Shown here: positions 1 through 8,298 of the stretch, one piece after another | Layout: every line of letters starts with the position of its first letter | Numbering within the stretch: position 1 is the stretch's first letter | NCBI RefSeq assembly: GCF_049445855.1 | Contig: NZ_JBMSDV010000001.1 | Location: 1,116,001 to 1,180,000, forward strand | Reading direction: 5' to 3' | DNA from: JAGOCV01 sp049445855 | Lineage (GTDB): Bacteria; Pseudomonadota; Gammaproteobacteria; Burkholderiales; Burkholderiaceae_C | Length of the DNA: 64,000 nucleotides | Made by a program: the position numbers and the translations under genes | Notes under the pieces: model-generated | The model's input: only the letters and a program-made list of their open reading frames with translations | Databases searched by the model: none | What the model was told of the DNA's origin: nothing

Positions 1-584
1 CCGACGTGCTCAAGGACCTGGAAAAGCAGAAGAGCCTGCTGAACAGCTACCGAGGGAACCCCGCCATATCCGAGGCCGTGCTTGACCAGGTCACCGGACA
101 GCTCGACGGCTGCTTCAGCGCATTGAACGGCCTGCCCGGCAAGGCCGGCCAATCCCTGACTGAAAGCGACTGGCTCATGAGCCTGCGCAGCCGCGCAGGC
201 ATACCGGGAGGCACCTGCGAGTTCGACCTGCCCGCCTATTACGCCTGGCAGCACAAGGCACCCATGCTGCGCCGCGCAGACCTCGAACGCTGGGCGTCGA
301 CGCTGGCTCCCCTGGCCGAATCCATACACATGCTGCTCAAGTTGTTGCGCGAGTCGGGTGCTCCGCAGAAAGTCATCGCGACCGGTGGTCACTACCAGCA
401 GACCTTGCCGCAAGGCCGCACGTTCCACCTGCTGCGCCTGGCCATCGACCCGGCACTTGGATTGATTCCAGAGATCAGCGGCAACCGGCTGATGGTATCG
501 GTGCGCCTCATGCGTCACGAATCCGATGACCGCCTTCACCCTTCGACGGAAGACACGGCGCTGGAACTCACCTTGTGCTCCTGA
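1..584 (+). CDS. zapD: Cell division protein ZapD (5' truncated by window edge)
   Basis: This is the C-terminal part, about 194 residues, of ZapD (DUF1342). The protein is a cytosolic FtsZ-associated factor that cross-links FtsZ protofilaments at the division ring. Family members are about 250 residues, so roughly the first 55 to 60 lie outside the window. The reading frame is open from base 3. Recognisable family segments include SLTESDWLMSLRSRAGIPGG, the central FDLPAYYAWQH and the terminal LMVSVRLMRHESDDR. The stop codon is one base before yacG, the usual coaE-zapD-yacG arrangement, which suggests one transcript. The identification is firm; only the true start is missing. Confidence 0.93.
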   Translation, partial: DVLKDLEKQKSLLNSYRGNPAISEAVLDQVTGQLDGCFSALNGLPGKAGQSLTESDWLMSLRSRAGIPGGTCEFDLPAYYAWQHKAPMLRRADLERWASTLAPLAESIHMLLKLLRESGAPQKVIATGGHYQQTLPQGRTFHLLRLAIDPALGLIPEISGNRLMVSVRLMRHESDDRLHPSTEDTALELTLCS

Positions 585-585
585 C

Positions 586-798
586 ATGGCCGCAGCGAGC
601 CCCGTCAATCCACCGCGGATCGTGAAGTGCCCTGCCTGTGGCGGCAGGAGCGTCTATGCCGCCTCCAACGCCTTCCGGCCGTTTTGCAGCGAGCGCTGCA
701 AGAACAGTGATCTCGGGGCCTGGGCCAATGAGGATTTCCGCGTCCCGGCCGAAGCAGGTCCGGACGATGAGCCGTTCGGCGATCCGAAACTGCAGTAA
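586..798 (+). CDS. yacG: DNA gyrase inhibitor YacG, small zinc protein
   Basis: A 70-residue zinc-binding protein. Cysteines at 15, 18, 34 and 38 give the C-x2-C-x15-C-x3-C pattern of YacG, with the sequences CPACGG and FCSERCK around them. In E. coli the protein binds GyrB and inhibits gyrase; that function is transferred from the family. The ATG lies one base after the zapD stop. An in-frame start further upstream would overlap zapD by about 60 bases and was not used. The acidic tail (PDDEPFGD) is typical. It converges with the mutT gene across a 16-base gap that shows no clear terminator. Confidence 0.93.
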   Translation: MAAASPVNPPRIVKCPACGGRSVYAASNAFRPFCSERCKNSDLGAWANEDFRVPAEAGPDDEPFGDPKLQ

Positions 799-814
799 TC
801 GCCGCGTGGCAAGC

Positions 815-1273
815 TCAAGCAGCTTGTGACGGCGCGCCTTTTGCAGGCGTACCCGGAAAACCGCGCTCTTCGGCCAGCCAGTTCAGCACGGGGAAAGCGC
901 CGGGCAACACGGGTTCGACGCCGAGCGGAAATTGCTCCCACGACATCGACTGCCCTTCGCGCATCTCGAACTCGCCGTCCCATTCGCGGACCTTGCACCA
1001 GTGCAGGCGCACCAGCGCATGCGGATAGTCGTGTTCGGTCACGCGCCAGACATCGACGTCGCCGATGGTCACACCCAGTTCTTCCTGGAGTTCGCGTCGC
1101 AAGGCCTGCGCGACGGTCTCACCGGCCTCAACCTTGCCGCCAGGAAATTCCCAGTAGCCCGCGTACGGCTTGCCTTCGGGACGTGAGGTCAGCAGCAGCG
1201 CGTCGTCGGCGCGTATGAGAATGCCGACCGCCACTTCGGTGTGCTTGCGCGGCGACGCAGACGATCCACTCAT
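815..1273 (-). CDS. mutT: MutT-type NUDIX hydrolase
   Basis: A 152-residue NUDIX pyrophosphohydrolase, probably the 8-oxo-dGTP sanitising enzyme MutT. The NUDIX box is complete: G46, E52, R60-E61, E64-E65 and G67 fit G-x5-E-x7-REU-x-EE-x-G. The segment GYWEFPGGKVEAGE is the typical start of the box in MutT. The chosen ATG overlaps the stop of the upstream DUF815 ATPase gene by four bases (ATGA), which implies translational coupling. Longer in-frame extensions into that gene are low-complexity and unlike the family. The link to oxidised nucleotides is from the family; another NUDIX substrate is possible. Confidence 0.88.
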   Translation of the reverse strand: MSGSSASPRKHTEVAVGILIRADDALLLTSRPEGKPYAGYWEFPGGKVEAGETVAQALRRELQEELGVTIGDVDVWRVTEHDYPHALVRLHWCKVREWDGEFEMREGQSMSWEQFPLGVEPVLPGAFPVLNWLAEERGFPGTPAKGAPSQAA

Positions 1274-2148
1274 GCGGCAGCCGTCTTGCGGCCCGCGAAA
1301 TCCCTCGCGAACTGATAGGCCACGCGCCCGCTGCGCGAGCCTCGCTCGAGCGCCCACACCAGCGCCTCTGCACGCGCCGCTTCGATCTCGGGCTTGGGCA
1401 CGCTCATCGACGAGAGCCATTGCGCGACGATGGCCAGATATTCATCCTGGCTGAACGGATAAAAACTGACCCACAGGCCGAAGCGTTCGGACAGCGAGAT
1501 CTTCTCCTCCACCACTTCGCCCGGATGTACCTCGCCATCGTCGGTGTGCGTGTACGTCAGGTTTTCCTTCATGTACTCGGGCAAGAGGTGGCGACGGTTG
1601 CTGGTCGCGTAGATCAGCACGTTCGGGGTGGATGCAGCCACCGAGCCGTCGAGGATCGACTTGAGCGCCTTGTAGCCCGGCTCCCCGTCCTCGAAACTGA
1701 GGTCGTCGCAGAAGATCACGAACTTCTCGGGGCGCGAAGCCACCACATCGACGATGTCGGGCAGATCGGTCAGATCGGCCTTGTCGACTTCGATCAGGCG
1801 CAGGCCCTGCGACGAATACGCGTTGAGGCACGCCTTGATGAGCGAGGACTTGCCGGTCCCGCGCGCACCCGTCAGCAGCACGTTGTTGGCGGTGCGGCCC
1901 TCGACGAACTGCTGTGTGTTGCGACGGATCTTTTCCTTCTGGATGTCGATTTCCTTGAGGTCACCCAGCGCCATGGCCGCCACGTGGCGCACCGGCTCCA
2001 GCGTCCCGTGGCCGGAGCTGCGCTTGCGGTACCGCCAGGCGATGGCGGTGGACCAGTCAGGGGCGGACAGCGGCTGCGGAAGGATGGCTTCGATGCGATC
2101 GATCAGCCGGGCGGCGCGCTCGATCAGGCGATCAAACTTCTCGTTCAT
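1270..2148 (-). CDS. DUF815-family AAA+ ATPase
   Basis: A 292-residue P-loop ATPase of the DUF815 family. Walker A is GARGTGKSS at residues 94-102 and Walker B is FVIFCDDL around 143-150. A sensor-like asparagine follows in LIYATSNRRHL. The N-terminal 60 residues form a helical region. The cellular role is not established. Family members are cytosolic and resemble DnaA/ClpX-like AAA modules. The gene overlaps argJ upstream and mutT downstream by four bases each, so the three are likely translated together, yet no shared pathway is obvious. Family assignment is confident; function is unknown. Confidence 0.85.
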   Translation of the reverse strand: MNEKFDRLIERAARLIDRIEAILPQPLSAPDWSTAIAWRYRKRSSGHGTLEPVRHVAAMALGDLKEIDIQKEKIRRNTQQFVEGRTANNVLLTGARGTGKSSLIKACLNAYSSQGLRLIEVDKADLTDLPDIVDVVASRPEKFVIFCDDLSFEDGEPGYKALKSILDGSVAASTPNVLIYATSNRRHLLPEYMKENLTYTHTDDGEVHPGEVVEEKISLSERFGLWVSFYPFSQDEYLAIVAQWLSSMSVPKPEIEAARAEALVWALERGSRSGRVAYQFARDFAGRKTAAA

Positions 2149-3374
2149 GACCGGTAGTCGGCGTTGATGGTGACGTAGTCGTGGCTGAAGTCGCAGGTCC
2201 AGACCGTGTCTGCGGCATTGCCGCGGCCGAGCACCACACGCACCGTGATCTCGCTCTGCTTCATCACACGCTGGCCGTCTGCTTCCTGATAGGAGGGGTT
2301 GCGCCCCCCGTTCACCGCAACATGCACATCGTCCAGATACAGGTCGATCTTCGTCTGGTCGAGATCATCGATGCCGGCATAGCCCACGGCCGCAAGGATG
2401 CGACCGAGGTTCGGATCGCTAGCGAAGAACGCGGTCTTCACGAGCGGTGAATGTGCGATGGCATAGGCCACCTTGCGACACTCCTCACCGGTCGCGCCGC
2501 CTTCGACACGGACGGAGATGAACTTGGTCGCACCTTCGCCGTCACGCACGATGGCCTGTGCCAGCTTGCGCGCCACGTCGAGCATCGCTGTCTTGAGTGC
2601 CTTGCCCGCCTCGCTGTCGAGCAAGGTGATGGGTGCATGCGCCGCCTTGTTGGTGGCAATGACCACGAAGGAGTCGTTGGTGGACGTGTCGCCGTCCACC
2701 GTCACGCGATTGAACGAGCCATCGGCCAGCTCGGTGGCCAGTTGCTGCATGAGCGCAGGAGCCACGCAGGCGTCGGTCGCCATGAAACCGAGCATGGTCG
2801 CCATGTTGGGGCGGATCATGCCTGCGCCCTTGCTGATGCCGGTGATCGACACAGTTGCACCGCCCACTTCGGCTTTCGCGCTGAATGCCTTGGGCACGGT
2901 GTCGGTGGTCATGATGCCCTCGGCCGCGCGCAGCCAGTGATCGGCTTTCGCATCGGCGATGGCCGCAGGCAGACCCGAGACGATGCGGTCCACGGGCAGC
3001 GCCTCCATGATCACGCCGGTGGAGAACGGGAGGATCTGCGTGGGCTTGAGCTTCAGCTCGCGCGCCAGCGCATCACAGGTCGAGCGGGCACGGGCCAGGC
3101 CGTCTTCGCCGGTCCCGGCATTCGCGTTGCCCGTGTTGATGACCATCGCGCGAACGTCCGCACCCTTGGCCAGATGTTCACGACAGATCTGCACCGGCGC
3201 CGCGCAAAAGCGGTTCTGCGTGAAGACACCGCCGACCGACGCGCCCTCGTCGATCAGCACCACGGTCAGGTCCTTGCGGTTGGCCTTGCGCACGCCCGCC
3301 TCGGCCACGCCGATGCGCAGGCCGGGCACGGCATGCAGGTCCTGGTTGACGGGAACGGGCAGGTTCACAGGCAT
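2145..3374 (-). CDS. argJ: Bifunctional glutamate N-acetyltransferase / amino-acid acetyltransferase ArgJ
   Basis: ArgJ (409 residues) moves the acetyl group from N-acetylornithine to glutamate in the cyclic arginine pathway, and may also make N-acetylglutamate from acetyl-CoA. The proenzyme cleaves itself before a threonine. The site is visible as A192/T193 in NMATMLGFMATDA, and T193 is the predicted nucleophile. The ATG at 3374 has a GGAG Shine-Dalgarno seven to eight bases upstream. A longer frame would run back into secA. The gap to secA is only ten bases, so the two probably share a transcript. The downstream ATPase gene overlaps by four bases. Confidence 0.96.
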   Translation of the reverse strand: MPVNLPVPVNQDLHAVPGLRIGVAEAGVRKANRKDLTVVLIDEGASVGGVFTQNRFCAAPVQICREHLAKGADVRAMVINTGNANAGTGEDGLARARSTCDALARELKLKPTQILPFSTGVIMEALPVDRIVSGLPAAIADAKADHWLRAAEGIMTTDTVPKAFSAKAEVGGATVSITGISKGAGMIRPNMATMLGFMATDACVAPALMQQLATELADGSFNRVTVDGDTSTNDSFVVIATNKAAHAPITLLDSEAGKALKTAMLDVARKLAQAIVRDGEGATKFISVRVEGGATGEECRKVAYAIAHSPLVKTAFFASDPNLGRILAAVGYAGIDDLDQTKIDLYLDDVHVAVNGGRNPSYQEADGQRVMKQSEITVRVVLGRGNAADTVWTCDFSHDYVTINADYRS

Positions 3375-3384
3375 GTCGATCTCC

Positions 3385-6141
3385 TCAGGCCAGCTTGCCG
3401 TGGCACTGCTTGTACTTCTTGCCACTGCCGCACGGGCAAGGGTCGTTGCGGCCCACGCGGGGCACGTCGTTCACCAATGCTGCTGGCGCGCCCAGACCGG
3501 CTGCTGCCGTGGTCTCGGTCTCGCCGGTCTCGGTCGGCGCGGTGTAAGTCACATTGGCGATGCGCTCGCCGCGGCTTTCCATCTCGTCGGCAGCCTGCTC
3601 CAGTTGCTCGCCGGACTGCACCTGCACCGTCATCAGCACGCGCGTGACCTGATTCTTCACCGAGTCCAGCATCTGGCCGAAGAGCTCGAAGGCTTCGCGC
3701 TTGTACTCCTGCTTCGGCTGCTTCTGCGCATAGCCGCGCAGGTGGATGCCCTGACGCAAATAGTCCAGCGCGGCCAGATGCTCACGCCAGCTGGTGTCGA
3801 TGCTCTGCAGCAGCACCATGCGCTCGAACTGCGTGAAATTCTCCTCCCCGACCAGCGCCACCTTCGCCGCGAAAGCTTCGTTGGCTGCGGTGACCACGCG
3901 CTCGACGATTTCCTCGTCGGTGATCGCGCTGGCCGCCTGCACTTCGCTGGACAGCGGCAGGTCGATCTGCCACTCCTCGCTGAGCGCCTTCTCGAGTGCC
4001 GGGATGTCCCATTGCTCTTCCACCGACTCGGGCGGCACGAACTGGCGCACGAGGTCGGTGAAACAGCCTTCGCGCAACGAGGCAATCTGTTCGGTCAACA
4101 CAGCCGCATCGAGAATCTCGTTGCGCTGCTGGTAGATGACCTTGCGCTGGTCATTGGCCACATCGTCATATTCGAGCAGTTGCTTGCGGACGTCGAAGTT
4201 GCGGGCCTCGACCTTGCGTTGCGCAGACTCGATGCTGCGCGTGACAATCCCGGCTTCGATGGCTTCGCCATCGGGCATCTTCAGGCGCTCCATGATGCTG
4301 CGCACGCGGTCGCCCGCGAATATGCGCATCAGCGGATCGTCCAGGCTCAGGTAGAAACGCGACGAACCCGGATCTCCCTGGCGGCCCGAACGGCCGCGCA
4401 GCTGGTTGTCGATACGGCGGGATTCGTGCCGTTCGGTGGCGATGATGCGCAGTCCACCCAGCGCCTTCACGGCTTCGTGGTCGGCCACCCAGGCTTCACG
4501 CAGGCGGGCAATCTCGACCGCCTTGGCCGCCGCGTCCATGGCTTCGTCAGCCTCGACCGCTTCGATGGCCTTCTCCACATTGCCGCCCAGCACGATGTCG
4601 GTGCCGCGGCCGGCCATGTTGGTGGCAATCGTGATCATCTTCGCGCGACCGGCTTGCGCAATGATGTCGGCCTCACGCGCATGCTGCTTGGCGTTCAGCA
4701 CCTGATGAGGCAGCTTCTCCTTCGTGAGCAGCTGGTCGATGATTTCCGAGTTCTCGATCGACGTCGTGCCCACCAGCACGGGCTGTCCTCGCTCGTAGCA
4801 CTCGCGGATGTCCTTGATGGCCGCTTCGTACTTCTCGCGCGTGGTCTTGTAGACGCGGTCGAGCTGGTCGTCGCGTTTGCTCGGACGGTTCGGCGGGATC
4901 ACCATCGTTTCCAGACCGTAGATCTCCTGGAACTCGTAGGCTTCGGTATCGGCCGTACCCGTCATGCCGGCGAGCTTGCCGTACAGGCGGAAGTAGTTCT
5001 GGAAGGTGATGGACGCGAGTGTCTGGTTCTCGGCCTGGATGGCCACGCCTTCCTTCGCTTCCACGGCCTGATGCAGGCCATCGCTCCAGCGGCGACCCGC
5101 CATCAGGCGTCCGGTGAATTCGTCGACGATGATGATCTCGCCGTTCTGCACCACGTAGTGCTGGTCGCGGTGGTACAGGTGCGCCGCACGCAGTGCCGCG
5201 TACAGGTGGTGCATCAGCGAGATGTTGGCCGGGTCGTACAGCGACGCGCCCTCGGGCAGCAAGCCCATTTCGAAGAGGATGCGCTCGGATTTCTCGTGGC
5301 CCGACTCGGTCAGGTAGACCTGATGCGTCTTTTCATCGACGGTGAAGTCGCCCGGTTTGGTGATGCCTTCACCGGTGCGCGGATCGGCTTCGCCCTCCTG
5401 GCGCTCCAGGGTGGGAATTGCACGGTTGATCGCGATGTACAGCGCCGTATGGTCCTCGGCCTGCCCGCTGATGATGAGCGGTGTGCGCGCTTCGTCGATC
5501 AGGATCGAGTCCACTTCGTCCACGATGGCGAAGTTCAGGCCGCGTTGTACCCGGTCACCGCTCTCGTACACCATGTTGTCGCGCAGGTAGTCGAAGCCGT
5601 ACTCGTTGTTCGTGCCGTAAGTGATGTCCGAAGCGTAGGCAGCCTGCTTCTGCTCGCGCGGCATCTGCGGCAGGTTGATGCCGACGCTGAGGCCGAGGAA
5701 GTTGTAAAGGCGCCCCATCCACTGCGCGTCGCGGTTGGCCAGATAGTCGTTCACCGTCACCACGTGCACGCCCTTGCCCGAGAGGGCATTCAGGTACACG
5801 GGCAGCGTGGCGGTCAGCGTCTTGCCTTCGCCGGTGCGCATTTCGGAAATCTTGCCGTGGTGCAGTGCCATGCCGCCCAGCATCTGCACGTCGAAATGGC
5901 GCATTTTCATGATGCGCTTGGAGCCTTCGCGCACGACAGCAAAGGCTTCGGGCAACAGCGCGTCGAGGCTTTCACCCTTGGCGACGCGGTCCTTGAACTC
6001 CTGCGTCTTCCCACGCAGTTGCGTGTCGTCCAGCTTTTCGAACTGGGGTTCCAGCGCGTTGATGCGCTCCACCGTCTTCCGGTATTGTTTGAGCAGGCGG
6101 TCGTTGCGGCTGCCGAAAAGTTGGGTCAGGAAATTGGCCAT
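3385..6141 (-). CDS. secA: Preprotein translocase ATPase SecA
   Basis: SecA (918 residues) is the cytosolic and peripheral-membrane motor that pushes preproteins through SecYEG. Walker A is MRTGEGKTL at 101-109, and the DEAD-like motif appears in VDEVDSILIDEARTPLI near residue 210. The preprotein cross-linking and helical scaffold regions follow. The C-terminus carries the zinc-binding SecB-interaction motif CPCGSGKKYKQCHG near 901-915. Length and domain order are normal. No convincing Shine-Dalgarno precedes the ATG; the bases before it are pyrimidine-rich (CTCTTCCTC). The upstream leader can fold into a long nested hairpin. Confidence 0.98.
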   Translation of the reverse strand: MANFLTQLFGSRNDRLLKQYRKTVERINALEPQFEKLDDTQLRGKTQEFKDRVAKGESLDALLPEAFAVVREGSKRIMKMRHFDVQMLGGMALHHGKISEMRTGEGKTLTATLPVYLNALSGKGVHVVTVNDYLANRDAQWMGRLYNFLGLSVGINLPQMPREQKQAAYASDITYGTNNEYGFDYLRDNMVYESGDRVQRGLNFAIVDEVDSILIDEARTPLIISGQAEDHTALYIAINRAIPTLERQEGEADPRTGEGITKPGDFTVDEKTHQVYLTESGHEKSERILFEMGLLPEGASLYDPANISLMHHLYAALRAAHLYHRDQHYVVQNGEIIIVDEFTGRLMAGRRWSDGLHQAVEAKEGVAIQAENQTLASITFQNYFRLYGKLAGMTGTADTEAYEFQEIYGLETMVIPPNRPSKRDDQLDRVYKTTREKYEAAIKDIRECYERGQPVLVGTTSIENSEIIDQLLTKEKLPHQVLNAKQHAREADIIAQAGRAKMITIATNMAGRGTDIVLGGNVEKAIEAVEADEAMDAAAKAVEIARLREAWVADHEAVKALGGLRIIATERHESRRIDNQLRGRSGRQGDPGSSRFYLSLDDPLMRIFAGDRVRSIMERLKMPDGEAIEAGIVTRSIESAQRKVEARNFDVRKQLLEYDDVANDQRKVIYQQRNEILDAAVLTEQIASLREGCFTDLVRQFVPPESVEEQWDIPALEKALSEEWQIDLPLSSEVQAASAITDEEIVERVVTAANEAFAAKVALVGEENFTQFERMVLLQSIDTSWREHLAALDYLRQGIHLRGYAQKQPKQEYKREAFELFGQMLDSVKNQVTRVLMTVQVQSGEQLEQAADEMESRGERIANVTYTAPTETGETETTAAAGLGAPAALVNDVPRVGRNDPCPCGSGKKYKQCHGKLA

Positions 6142-6214
6142 GAGGAAGAGTCGCGCGAGCCCGGCGGGCGATCGCGGCGACCGGAACTCCTAAGCAAAAG
6201 GTGAATTCAGGTGG

Positions 6215-6277
6215 GGCAGCGCCCGTGCAGGACACTGCGGCCGGCCTTGCGGCCCGACCGCGCCTGCCAGCGCTGCC
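6215..6277 (-). promoter_or_regulatory. Candidate structured leader upstream of secA
   Basis: Nested inverted repeats lie 75-135 bases upstream of the secA ATG. They are GGCAGCGC (6215-6222) with GCGCTGCC (6270-6277), GCAGG with CCTGC inside, then GCGG with CCGC, then GGCC with GGCC around a four-base loop. A TAAAAT -10-like hexamer on the minus strand (6288-6293) would place the transcript start just before the hairpin. No good -35 was found. A regulatory role is inference. Confidence 0.35.
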
Positions 6278-6290
6278 AGAACGGCGGATT

Positions 6291-7292
6291 TTACCTGCGG
6301 GGCGCCGGGGATGCCCGGATCGCTCCGGCCCCGCCATGGCCCGCGTGGCCGGCATGCTTGCCGGCGTCCGCCACGGGGTCGGACAGGTTCTGACCGGCCA
6401 TCAGGAACTGCTGCGGATCCTGCGGGACACCCTGGACCAGCACTTCGAAATGCAGGTGCGGGCCCGTGGAGCGGCCCGTGGTGCCTACATTGGCGATCTT
6501 TTGCCCACGTTTGACCAGATCGCCCTTCTGGACGAACACCCTGGACGCGTGCGCATAGCGGGTGACGAGATTGTTGCCGTGGTCGATCTCGACCATGTTG
6601 CCGTAGGCGGCGTGGTATTCCTGCGTGACCACCACGCCACCGGCTGCGGCCACGATGGCGGCACCGCTGTCGGCCTGGAAATCGAGGCCCGTGTGCAGGG
6701 CGGAGCGTCCCGTGAATGGATCGATGCGCCAGCCGAAAGACGAGCCGAGGTTCGCACCCGGCACCGGCTGCTGGGTGGGCACCATCATCTTGCGGATGCG
6801 CTGGTCGAACAGGCGTGATTCGGCCACGGTGAACAGGTCGACCCGCTGATCGGTGAGCTGATCGAGATCGGCCAGTGTGGCCTGCAGCTCTTCCAGTGCG
6901 AGCGGTCGGCCTTCGATGAGCACGCCACCGCGACCGGGCACGACCTTGGCTTCGGCAGGATTGAGCCCCGCCAGACCAGAGACCCGCTCTCCCAGGGATT
7001 CGAGCTGCATGAGCTTGGCCTGCATTTCGCCCAGCTTTCGGGCCATGACGTCGAGGTTCTCGCGCATGTAACGGTCGCGCTGCTCGAATTCGTCCTTGAC
7101 CATGAGCCGCACGAGCGCGCCAATCACCGGCCAGCCTTCGCGGGCCCCCTTGAGGAACACCCAGTGGTAGAGGCCGGCGGCCACCACCATGAGGCCGACC
7201 GACAGGGCCAAGCCTGCCATGATCAGCCGTGTTCCGCTCAGGTGGATGGCGCGGCTTTTTGCCAGCCACGCATCCGTGATAATCAAATGCAC
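6291..7292 (-). CDS. Membrane-anchored M23 family metallopeptidase
   Basis: A 333-residue LytM/M23 zinc endopeptidase that probably cuts peptidoglycan cross-links in the periplasm. One N-terminal membrane segment (about 22-45) is followed by a helical stalk (65-165). The M23 domain (about 185-300) has zinc ligands H200 and D204 in HTGLDF and the HLHFEV motif at 279-284. The proposed start is a GTG at 7292, which gives MHLIITDAWLAKSRAIHL, a conserved start of this family as I recall it. Upstream frame extension is low-complexity and crosses the divergent dciA. The C-terminal tail is rich in His and Gly (GKHAGHAGHGG) and could bind metal. Confidence 0.85.
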   Translation of the reverse strand: MHLIITDAWLAKSRAIHLSGTRLIMAGLALSVGLMVVAAGLYHWVFLKGAREGWPVIGALVRLMVKDEFEQRDRYMRENLDVMARKLGEMQAKLMQLESLGERVSGLAGLNPAEAKVVPGRGGVLIEGRPLALEELQATLADLDQLTDQRVDLFTVAESRLFDQRIRKMMVPTQQPVPGANLGSSFGWRIDPFTGRSALHTGLDFQADSGAAIVAAAGGVVVTQEYHAAYGNMVEIDHGNNLVTRYAHASRVFVQKGDLVKRGQKIANVGTTGRSTGPHLHFEVLVQGVPQDPQQFLMAGQNLSDPVADAGKHAGHAGHGGAGAIRASPAPRR

Positions 7293-7323
7293 TCTGCCCA
7301 ACCCCTTGAATTGCACACCCGCC

Positions 7324-7656
7324 ATGAACCGCCAGCAGCCCCCATTCACACTGGAACAGGCTGCACAGGAATCCCCCACCCTGGCGAGACTGACGGCGCT
7401 CGCCCGTGAATCGGCCGAGCGCCTCAAAGCCATCCAGCCGCTGGTCCCGCCCGGGATGCGCCCCGCCTTGCAGGCCGGGCCGATCGAGGGTGATGCGTGG
7501 TGCCTGCTGGTGGACAACAACGCTGCGGCTGCCAAGCTGCGCCAGTTGTTGCCTGCCTTGCAGGCCCACTTGCGAAGCCGGGGTTGGGAGGTTAACTCAA
7601 TTCGGCTCAAGGTCCAAGCAAAAAGCCGCCACGACCTGGGCCGTGGCGGCTTCTGA
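7324..7656 (+). CDS. dciA: DciA-like DUF721 protein
   Basis: A 110-residue DUF721 protein. DciA is the ancestral loader of the replicative helicase DnaB in bacteria that lack DnaC. The core SAERLKAIQPLVPPGMRPAL and the segment WCLLVDNNAAAAKLRQLLP fit short betaproteobacterial members. The gene is divergent from the M23 peptidase with only 31 bases between start codons. The last ten or so codons are encoded by a GC-rich hairpin that serves as the terminator of the opposite-strand tRNA-Thr, so the C-terminus (AKSRHDLGRGGF) may be unusual. Family call is good; the helicase role is inferred. Confidence 0.78.
   Translation: MNRQQPPFTLEQAAQESPTLARLTALARESAERLKAIQPLVPPGMRPALQAGPIEGDAWCLLVDNNAAAAKLRQLLPALQAHLRSRGWEVNSIRLKVQAKSRHDLGRGGF
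7620..7652 (-). terminator. Intrinsic terminator of tRNA-Thr
   Basis: On the minus strand, five bases after the tRNA CCA end, a perfect 11-bp stem (7623-7633 with 7642-7652) encloses an 8-base loop and ends in TTTTT (7624-7620). This is a textbook rho-independent terminator. It lies inside the 3' end of dciA on the other strand. Confidence 0.88.
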
Positions 7657-7657
7657 C

Positions 7658-7733
7658 TGGTGCCGCTTGTCGGAATCGAACTGACGACCTACCGCTTACA
7701 AGGCGGGTGCTCTACCAACTGAGCTAAAGCGGC
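7658..7733 (-). tRNA. tRNA-Thr (anticodon TGT)
   Basis: A 76-base tRNA with encoded CCA. The acceptor stem GCCGCTT pairs with AAGCGGC, the discriminator is A, the D-arm reads TAGCTCAGTTGGTAGAGCA, the T-loop reads GTTCGATTC, and the anticodon loop CTTGTAA gives TGT (threonine, ACN codons). It lies 30 bases downstream of sspB in the same direction and is followed at once by a terminator. It could end the sspAB transcript or have its own promoter. Confidence 0.96.
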
Positions 7734-7763
7734 GAATCGGGGATTTTAAGCGCGTAAGGCCGG

Positions 7764-8282
7764 CTACTTGACGCGCTTGAGCGAAGGACGGCCACCACCG
7801 GACGGCGAAGGCCTCGGCGGCTCACCGTCAGGGCCGGCTGGCGGCTCGTCGGATGACACCAGCTGGACGATGTTGGCGTCTCCACCCGCAGTCCGGGGAG
7901 GCCCGGATGGGGCCTTCGCGGTACCGTCAACAGCGGAAGGACCGACCGATGTCGTCGGCACCGCCACGGGAAACGCCATGCCCTGTCCGTTTTCGCGCGC
8001 GTAAATGGCGATCACCCGGTTGACCGGCACCATGATCTCGCGCGCCGTCCCGGCAAAGCGGGCCTTGAACTCGATGAACTCGTTGCCCAGCTTGAGCGAA
8101 CTGGTGGCATCGAAGCTGATGTTCAGGACGATCTCGCCGTTCTTCACATACTCGCGCGGAACCTGGACCGTGTCGTCCACCAGCACCGCGACATACGGCG
8201 TGAAGCCGTTGTCGGTGCACCAGTCGTACAGCGCCCGGATCAGGTAAGGGCGGGTGGAGGTGGACTCCAGCGCGTTCATCAT
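7764..8282 (-). CDS. sspB: ClpXP protease specificity-enhancing factor SspB
   Basis: SspB (172 residues) is a cytosolic adaptor that binds ssrA-tagged peptides and delivers them to ClpXP. The folded N-terminal domain (about 1-105) contains TRPYLIRALYDWCTDNGFTP and the substrate-groove region GEIVLNIS. A proline- and glycine-rich flexible linker follows. The C-terminus GGGRPSLKRVK matches the ClpX-binding XB tail of E. coli SspB. Two adjacent ATG codons (8282 and 8279) could start it. It lies 16 bases after sspA, the usual sspAB pair. Confidence 0.94.
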   Translation of the reverse strand: MMNALESTSTRPYLIRALYDWCTDNGFTPYVAVLVDDTVQVPREYVKNGEIVLNISFDATSSLKLGNEFIEFKARFAGTAREIMVPVNRVIAIYARENGQGMAFPVAVPTTSVGPSAVDGTAKAPSGPPRTAGGDANIVQLVSSDEPPAGPDGEPPRPSPSGGGRPSLKRVK

Positions 8283-8298
8283 GCCTGCGCCGCTCCGC

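Noticed and set aside
2959..6204. Open reading frame of more than 1000 codons on the plus strand opposite secA and argJ
   Set aside because: It is antisense to two certain genes and has low-complexity His/Arg/Leu-rich composition typical of the shadow frame of high-GC genes. No domain is recognisable.
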